Shown: in pieces, positions 59,007 to 64,000 of the stretch
Numbering within the stretch: the stretch's first letter is position 1
Layout of the letters: every line of letters starts with the position of its first letter
NCBI GenBank assembly: GCA_964645155.1
Contig: CAZYBG010000003.1
Coordinates: forward strand, 18,090-82,089
DNA length: 64,000 nucleotides
Source: CAZYBG01 sp964645155
GTDB taxonomy: Bacteria > Pseudomonadota > Alphaproteobacteria > Rhodobacterales > Rhodobacteraceae
Reading direction: 5' to 3'
Position numbers and translations under genes: made by a program
The notes under the pieces: model-generated
The model's input: only the letters and a program-made list of their open reading frames with translations
Told to the model about the DNA's origin: nothing
Database searches by the model: none

Positions 59007-60329
59007 ATGACCGCACTCGCGCACCGACCCTGGCTTCCCGCCGCCTCGACCGGACGGGTGGAGGCAATCGCCGCCGCCACCGCCAGTGCGGCCTCTGCCG
59101 CGGTCGCCGCGCGGCTCGACGCGCTCGTCGCCGAGAACCGCCGCATCCATGAGCGCGACTGCTTCAACCTCAACCCCGCCACCAACGTGATGAACCCCGC
59201 CGCCGAGGCGATGCTGGCCGCCGGCCTCGGCAACCGCCCGTCGCTCGGCTATCCGGGCGACAAGTACGAGATGGGGCTGGAAGCGATCGAGGAGATCGAG
59301 GTCATCGCCGCCGAGCTTGCCGCCGAGATCTTCCATGCGAGCCATGCGGAAATCCGCGTCGGCTCGGGCGCTCTGGCCAATCTCTACGCCTTCATGGCGA
59401 CGACGAGGCCGGGCGACGCGATCATCGCGCCACCGGCCTCGATCGGCGGCCATGTCACGCATCACGCCGCCGGCTGCGCGGGGCTCTACGGGCTGGCGAT
59501 CCACGCCGCGCCCGTCGATGCCGACGGCTACACCGTCGATCTCGACGCGCTCGCCCTGCAGGCGCGGGCGATAAGGCCGAGGCTCATCACCATCGGCGGA
59601 AGCCTCAACCTGTTCCCCCACCCGGTCGCCGCCATCCGCGCGATCGCCGACGAGGTCGGCGCGCTCGTCCTCTTCGACGCCGCGCACCAGTGCGGGATGA
59701 TCGCCGGCGGCATCTTCGCCAACCCGCTCGCCGAGGGCGCGCATCTGATGACGATGAGCACCTACAAGAGCCTCGGCGGGCCGGCCGGCGGGCTGATCGT
59801 CACCAACGATGCCGACCTCGCCCGGCGGCTGGAAGAAATCGCCTTTCCGGGCCTGACCGCCAATTTCGACGTGGCGAAGTCGGCCGCCCTCGCGGTCACG
59901 CTGCTCGACTGGCGCGAGCACGGCGCCGCCTATGCGCGCCGGATGGCCGACACGGCGCGAGCCCTGGCCGGGGCGCTCGCCGCGGAGGGGCTGCCAGCCT
60001 TCGGTGCCGCCCGCGGGTTCACCGCCTCGCACCAGTTCGCGGTCGAAGCGGCCGCGTTCGGCGGCGGGCAGGCCGCGTCGCAGAAACTGCGGCGCGCCGG
60101 CGTCCTCGCCTGCGGGATCGGCCTTCCGGTCGCGCCGGTCGCGGGCGACCTCAACGGCCTGCGCCTCGGCACGCCGGAGCTGGTCCGCTGGGGGATGACG
60201 CCCGGCGACATGCCGCACCTCGCGCGGCTGATCGCCGAGGCGCTGCGGTCCAACGCGCCCGAAGCGCTCGCCGGGCGGGTCGCTGCCTGGCGCCGCACGT
60301 TTGACCGGCTGCACTTCATCCGGGCCTGA
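59007..60329 (+). CDS. SHMT-like PLP enzyme lacking the usual N-terminal Glu motif
   Basis: A 440-residue fold-type I PLP enzyme resembling serine hydroxymethyltransferase: GYPGDKYEMGLEAIEEIE, VGSGALANLYAFMA, LFDAAHQCGMIAGGIF (Asp binding PLP) and MSTYKSLGGPAGG with the Schiff-base Lys. Where SHMT has the LIASEN motif carrying the catalytic Glu, this protein reads LNPATN, losing the Glu. It may act on alpha-methylserine, threonine or another beta-hydroxy amino acid instead of normal folate-dependent serine-glycine exchange. ATG at 59007 with GAAGGAG upstream. Between rhaI and the fds regulator. Confidence 0.72.
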   Translation: MTALAHRPWLPAASTGRVEAIAAATASAASAAVAARLDALVAENRRIHERDCFNLNPATNVMNPAAEAMLAAGLGNRPSLGYPGDKYEMGLEAIEEIEVIAAELAAEIFHASHAEIRVGSGALANLYAFMATTRPGDAIIAPPASIGGHVTHHAAGCAGLYGLAIHAAPVDADGYTVDLDALALQARAIRPRLITIGGSLNLFPHPVAAIRAIADEVGALVLFDAAHQCGMIAGGIFANPLAEGAHLMTMSTYKSLGGPAGGLIVTNDADLARRLEEIAFPGLTANFDVAKSAALAVTLLDWREHGAAYARRMADTARALAGALAAEGLPAFGAARGFTASHQFAVEAAAFGGGQAASQKLRRAGVLACGIGLPVAPVAGDLNGLRLGTPELVRWGMTPGDMPHLARLIAEALRSNAPEALAGRVAAWRRTFDRLHFIRA

Positions 60330-60404
60330 CATCGCAGACCGCTTGCCGGCCAGGAGATCTTGCTTCTTAATCGATACCGGCCTTTTCGATCCGGATAATC
60401 TATC

Positions 60405-61292
60405 GTGCTCGACAAGCTCGAGATGTTCATCGCCGTCGCGAAGGAGGCGCATTTCGGGCGCGCCGCCGCCAGCCTCGGCATCACGCAGCCGACGCTCTCG
60501 ACCGGAATCAAGCAGCTCGAGGAGCAGCTCGGCGTCCAGCTTGTCTTCCGCGGCTCGCGCTACGGCGGGCTTACGCCCGAGGGGCAGGCGGCGCTGGTCT
60601 GGGCCCGCCGCATCGTCGGCGACGCCCGCCAGCTCCGCGAGGAGATGCGCTTCACCCGCCACGGCCTGACCGGGCAGCTGCGGATCGCCGCGATCCCGAC
60701 CGCGCTGACCTGGGCCGCCAAGCTCGCGGCGCGGTTCAGCGGCAAGCACCCCAACGTCCGTTTCACCATCCTGTCGCGGACCTCGACCGAGATCCTGTCG
60801 ATGCTCGAGAACCTCGATATCGACGCCGGCATCTCGTATCTCGAGAACGAGCCGATGGGCCGCGTCAGCACCGAGGCGCTTTACCAGGAGCGCTACCGGC
60901 TGGTCTGCGCCCTGGACTCGCCGTTCGCGGGCCGCGCCAGTGTCGTATGGCGCGAGCTCGACGGGCAGCGGCTCTGCCTGCTGACGCCCGACATGCAGAA
61001 CCGGCGGATCATCAACAAGCATTTCCGCGAGGCGGGGGTGAGCCCCGAGGCGCTGATCGAGTCGAACTCGACGGTGGTCCTCGTCGCCAATGTCGAGGCG
61101 GGGGGCTGGCTGACCGTGCTGCCCTCGGACATCGCGGAGTTCCTGGCCGCCGGCAAGCCCCTGCGCCTCGTCCCGATCACCGGCGCCGGCGAAGGCCACA
61201 AGGTCGGCCTCGTGGCACCCTACCGGGAGCCGCACACGCCGGTGCTCGACGCGCTGCTGGCCGAGGCGCGGCGGATGCGCGAGGGTGATTGA
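60405..61292 (+). CDS. fdsR: LysR-family regulator of the formate dehydrogenase operon
   Basis: A 295-residue LysR regulator: winged HTH MLDKLEMFIAVAKEAHFGRA and GITQPTLSTGIKQLEEQLGV, then an effector domain. Start GTG at 60405 has no clear ribosome site; an ATG six codons on is less likely as it truncates helix 1. Adjacent to and collinear with fdsGBA, matching the FdsR arrangement known from Cupriavidus. Probably responds to formate. Confidence 0.8.
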   Translation: MLDKLEMFIAVAKEAHFGRAAASLGITQPTLSTGIKQLEEQLGVQLVFRGSRYGGLTPEGQAALVWARRIVGDARQLREEMRFTRHGLTGQLRIAAIPTALTWAAKLAARFSGKHPNVRFTILSRTSTEILSMLENLDIDAGISYLENEPMGRVSTEALYQERYRLVCALDSPFAGRASVVWRELDGQRLCLLTPDMQNRRIINKHFREAGVSPEALIESNSTVVLVANVEAGGWLTVLPSDIAEFLAAGKPLRLVPITGAGEGHKVGLVAPYREPHTPVLDALLAEARRMREGD

Positions 61293-61297
61293 TTGAA

Positions 61298-61339
61298 GTT
61301 TCCAATCGAATGACGGAATTGCGATATTGAATCGGAAAC
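61298..61339. promoter_or_regulatory. Inverted repeat upstream of fdsG (LysR operator candidate)
   Basis: Arms GTTTCCAATCGAAT (61298-61311) and ATTGAATCGGAAAC (61326-61339) match at 11 of 14 positions, in the 93-bp fdsR-fdsG gap. The spacing and AT-rich character suit a LysR tetramer site. Confidence 0.5.
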
Positions 61340-61385
61340 GCTTTCGGTGCTGAGGTAGGGACGCGACCTTCCCCGGGGGCCAGCC

Positions 61386-61862
61386 ATGCGACCGCAAGCG
61401 CCAGCACCGTCCGACGCCGAGATCGGCGCCGTCATCTCGGCGCATCTCGACCGCGAGGGGCCGTTGCTGCCGATCCTGCATGGCCTGCAGGAGGTGTTCG
61501 GGCACGTTCCGCCCGCCGCGACGCCGCTGATCGCCACCGCGCTCAACATTACCCGGGCCGAGGTGCACGGGGTCGTCAGCTTCTACCACGACTTCCGCGA
61601 GGCGCCGGCCGGCCGGCATGTCCTGAAGATCTGCCGGGCCGAGGCCTGCCAGGCGATGGGCGGGCGCGAGGTCGCCGCGGCGGCGCTCGCCCGGCTCGGC
61701 GTCGGCTGGCACGGCACCACGGCCGATGGCGCGGTCACGGTCGAGCCGGTCTACTGCCTCGGCCTGTGCGCCTGCGCGCCGGCGGCGATGGTCGATGGCC
61801 GACCGGTCGGCCGCGTCGATGCCGCGCGCATGGACGCGCTGCTGGCGGAGATCGCCGGATGA
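61386..61862 (+). CDS. fdsG: NAD-dependent formate dehydrogenase gamma subunit (NuoE-like)
   Basis: A 158-residue thioredoxin-fold [2Fe-2S] protein: VHGVVSFYHDFREAPAGRHV, KICRAEACQAMGG (first Cys pair) and YCLGLCACAPAAMV (second). These four Cys hold the cluster. It passes electrons from the FdsA iron-sulphur chain to FdsB. ATG at 61386; stop overlaps fdsB (ATGA). Confidence 0.9.
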   Translation: MRPQAPAPSDAEIGAVISAHLDREGPLLPILHGLQEVFGHVPPAATPLIATALNITRAEVHGVVSFYHDFREAPAGRHVLKICRAEACQAMGGREVAAAALARLGVGWHGTTADGAVTVEPVYCLGLCACAPAAMVDGRPVGRVDAARMDALLAEIAG

Positions 61863-63376
61863 GGATCTACGTCCCCCTCGACAGTGCGGCGAAGGCGCTC
61901 GGCGCCGACGCCGTGGCCGACGCGGTCGTCGCGGAGGCTGCCGCGCGCGGCCTCGCGGTCGAGGTGGTGCGGAACGGCAGCCGCGGGATGGTCTGGCTTG
62001 AGCCGCTGGTCGAGGTCGACCGCGGCGCGGGCCGCGAGGCCTTCGGGCCGGTTGCCGTGGCCGATGTTCCGGCGTTGCTCGACGGCACGCTCGCGGGGCT
62101 GGGCCCGGTCGAGGCGATCCCCTTCTTCGCCCGCCAGACGCGGCTCACCTTCGCGCGCTGCGGTGTGATCGACCCGCTCTCGCTGCCCGACTACGAGGCC
62201 CATGGCGGCCTCGCGGGGCTGCGCCGCGCCATCGCGATGACGCAGGCCGACATCGTCGGCGAGGTCACGCGGTCGGGCCTGCGCGGGCGCGGCGGCGCCG
62301 GCTTTCCGACCGGCATCAAGTGGCAGACGGTGATGAACGCGCCCGGCGGCCTGAAATATGTCGTCTGCAACGCCGACGAGGGCGACAGCGGCACCTTCGC
62401 CGACCGGATGATCATGGAGGGCGATCCGTTCAGCCTGATCGAGGGCATGACGATCGCGGGCCTCGGCGTCGGCGCGGCGAAGGGCTACGTCTACATCCGG
62501 TCGGAATATCCCGTCGCGATCGGGGTGATGGCGCGCGCCATCGCGGCGGCGCGCGCCGCCGGCATCCTCGGGCCCGACGTGCTCGGCGCCGGGCGTCCGT
62601 TCGACATCGAGGTCCGCGTCGGCGCCGGCGCCTATGTCTGCGGCGAGGAGACGGCGCTCCTGAACAGCCTCGAGGGCAAGCGCGGGGTGGTGCGCGCGAA
62701 GCCGCCCCTGCCGGCGCTGGAAGGGCTGTTCGGCAAGCCCACGGTCGTCAACAACGTCATCTCGCTCGCCACCGTGCCGGTGATCTTTGAGAAGGGCGCG
62801 GAACACTACGCGGGCTTCGGCCGCGGCCGCTCGCGCGGGACGGTGACGCTGCAGATCGCCGGCAACGTCAAGCACGGCGGGCTGTTCGAGACCGCGTTCG
62901 GGATGACGCTCGGCCAGGCTGTCGACGAGATCGCCGGCGGCACGGCCTCGGGGCGGCCGGTCAAGGCGGTGCAGGTCGGCGGGCCGCTCGGCGCCTACAT
63001 GCCGCGCGGCAAGTTCGATACCCCGCTCGGCTACGAGGAGTTTGACGCTGAGGGCGGCCTGATCGGCCATGCCGGGCTCGTCGTCTTCGACGACACCGCT
63101 GACATGCTCGAGATGGCGCGCTTCGCGATGGAGTTCTGTGCCGTCGAAAGCTGCGGCAAATGCACGCCCTGCCGGATCGGCGCGGTCCGCGGGGTCGAGA
63201 CGATCGACCGCATCGCCATGGGCGACGGCGCGGCCGTGGGCCTGCTGACCGACCTCTGCGAGACGATGAAGCTCGGCTCGCTCTGTGCGCTCGGCGGCTT
63301 CACCCCCTACCCGGTGATGTCGGCGCTGACCCATTTCGCGGACGATTTCGCGCGCCGGAAGGAGGCCGCCGAATGA
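61859..63376 (+). CDS. fdsB: NAD-dependent formate dehydrogenase beta subunit (NuoF-like, FMN/NAD site)
   Basis: A 505-residue subunit. An N-terminal ~110-residue thioredoxin-like domain precedes the NuoF core: SGLRGRGGAGFPTGIKWQTV (FMN/NADH), CNADEGDSGTFADRMIM, GAGAYVCGEETALLNSLEG and the [4Fe-4S] motif ESCGKCTPCRIGAVRG. It reduces NAD with electrons from formate. Both ends overlap neighbouring genes by 4 bp. Confidence 0.92.
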   Translation: MRIYVPLDSAAKALGADAVADAVVAEAAARGLAVEVVRNGSRGMVWLEPLVEVDRGAGREAFGPVAVADVPALLDGTLAGLGPVEAIPFFARQTRLTFARCGVIDPLSLPDYEAHGGLAGLRRAIAMTQADIVGEVTRSGLRGRGGAGFPTGIKWQTVMNAPGGLKYVVCNADEGDSGTFADRMIMEGDPFSLIEGMTIAGLGVGAAKGYVYIRSEYPVAIGVMARAIAAARAAGILGPDVLGAGRPFDIEVRVGAGAYVCGEETALLNSLEGKRGVVRAKPPLPALEGLFGKPTVVNNVISLATVPVIFEKGAEHYAGFGRGRSRGTVTLQIAGNVKHGGLFETAFGMTLGQAVDEIAGGTASGRPVKAVQVGGPLGAYMPRGKFDTPLGYEEFDAEGGLIGHAGLVVFDDTADMLEMARFAMEFCAVESCGKCTPCRIGAVRGVETIDRIAMGDGAAVGLLTDLCETMKLGSLCALGGFTPYPVMSALTHFADDFARRKEAAE

Positions 63377-64000
63377 AGGACTTCGTGATCCCCCGGGACG
63401 ACCGCGACATGGGCACGCCCGCGCGGGAGGGCGCTCCGGTCACGCTGACGATCGACGGCTTCGAGGTGACGGTGCCCGAAGGCACCTCGGTGATGCGCGC
63501 CGCAGCCGAGGCCGGGATCGCGGTGCCGAAGCTCTGCGCGACCGACAGCGTCGCCGCCTTCGGGTCGTGCCGGCTCTGCGTCGTCGAGATCGAGGGGCGG
63601 CGCGGCACGCCGGCATCCTGCACCACGCCGGTCGCGCCCGGCATGGTCGTGCGCACCCAGAGCGAGACGGTGCGCAGGATCCGCAAGGGGGTGATGGAGC
63701 TCTACATCTCCGACCACCCGCTCGACTGCCTGACCTGCGCCGCCAACGGCGACTGCGAGCTGCAGGACATGGCCGGCGCCGTCGGCCTGCGCGACGTGCG
63801 CTACACGGCGCCGCAGGGCGGCGCGCTTGCCAGCCATTTCGCGCCGCGCGACCTGTCGGGCGAGGCCAATGCGCAATGGCTGCCGAAGGACGACAGCAAC
63901 CCCTACTTCACCTATGACCCCGCCAAGTGCATCGTCTGCAGCCGCTGCGTGCGCGCGTGCGAGGAGGTGCAGGGCACCTTCGCGCTGACGATCGAGGGCC
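63373..64000 (+). CDS. fdsA: NAD-dependent formate dehydrogenase alpha subunit (partial, 5' end)
   Basis: The first 209 codons are present. The chain begins MKDFVIPRDDRDMGTPAR, followed by a [2Fe-2S] ferredoxin domain (CATDSVAAFGSCRLCVVEI, then CTTPV) and the NuoG-like HPLDCLTCAANGDCELQDMA cluster site (HPLDC..C..C). A CIVCSRCVRACEEV [4Fe-4S] motif follows. The molybdenum/tungsten-bis-MGD catalytic domain with its Cys/Sec site lies beyond the window. ATG overlaps the fdsB stop. Confidence 0.92.
   Translation, partial: MKDFVIPRDDRDMGTPAREGAPVTLTIDGFEVTVPEGTSVMRAAAEAGIAVPKLCATDSVAAFGSCRLCVVEIEGRRGTPASCTTPVAPGMVVRTQSETVRRIRKGVMELYISDHPLDCLTCAANGDCELQDMAGAVGLRDVRYTAPQGGALASHFAPRDLSGEANAQWLPKDDSNPYFTYDPAKCIVCSRCVRACEEVQGTFALTIEG

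Noticed and set aside
57627..61712. Very long minus-strand open frame (1361 codons) opposite rhaI, the SHMT-like gene, fdsR and fdsG
   Set aside because: Low-complexity composition, no domains, and it covers four well-supported genes on the other strand.

Overview
The window is very GC-rich, densely packed alphaproteobacterial chromosome. Genes mostly run in operons joined by 4-bp ATGA overlaps. The alphaproteobacterial assignment rests on a nepR-ecfG pair with matching GGAAC-N16/17-SGTT promoters, an HWE/HisKA_2 histidine kinase, a rhizobial-type L-rhamnose locus (rhaRSTPQUK divergent from rhaDI), a DUF3618/holin-family stress cluster and an fdsGBA NAD-dependent formate dehydrogenase. I cannot place it below class level. 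No rRNA, tRNA, CRISPR array, insertion sequence or prophage was seen.

Layout. 1-496: end of a probable haem-copper oxidase operon. 569-13178: a glycan gene cluster with two-component genes inside it. It holds an ABC exporter, two GT4 glycosyltransferases, three APH/maltokinase-like kinases, two related GT-B glycosyltransferases (one carrying an N-terminal receiver domain), an NtrB-like kinase and an NtrC-like regulator whose AAA+ domain is degenerate. 13335-18786: a sensor kinase and a stress block (holin-family, DUF3618, manganese catalase). 18925-29667: a second glycan cluster, with a seven-gene minus-strand operon (nucleotide-sugar epimerases, three tandem CgeB-like glycosyltransferases, a GT4 enzyme and a glycosidase-epimerase fusion) divergent from a dehydrogenase/oxidoreductase pair. 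29725-31207: DUF892 ferritin-like protein, EcfG sigma factor and NepR-like anti-sigma factor. 31457-34954: protocatechuate ring cleavage (pcaC, pcaH, pcaG) with a BKACE enzyme and a dienelactone-hydrolase-like protein. 35155-38892: EF-hand protein, OmpR-type two-component system and an exonuclease-family lipoprotein. 38901-46767: a hydroxycinnamate side-chain degradation and TRAP uptake cluster under a MarR regulator. 46959-48224: a DUF1045 protein and HemP. 48208-58928: the complete L-rhamnose locus. 59007-64000: an SHMT-like enzyme, a LysR regulator and the start of fdsGBA.

How the parts work together. The hydroxycinnamate cluster should turn ferulate or p-coumarate into hydroxybenzoates that feed the protocatechuate branch. 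Rhamnose is imported, isomerised, phosphorylated, cleaved and oxidised by one locus. Six EcfG-type promoters sit directly upstream of the sigma gene, the DUF892 gene, katN, the holin/DUF3618 block and both divergent glycan transcription units. This suggests that the second glycan cluster is part of the general stress response.

The best candidate for an undescribed system is the 0.6-13.2 kb cluster. A receiver domain with all its phosphorylation residues is fused to a glycosyltransferase, and its gene is divergent from a kinase/regulator pair. A shared GGGGCA-AA-TGCCCC-type box occurs in both of the cluster's regulatory regions. It looks like a phosphorelay that controls glycoconjugate synthesis at the enzyme as well as at the promoter.
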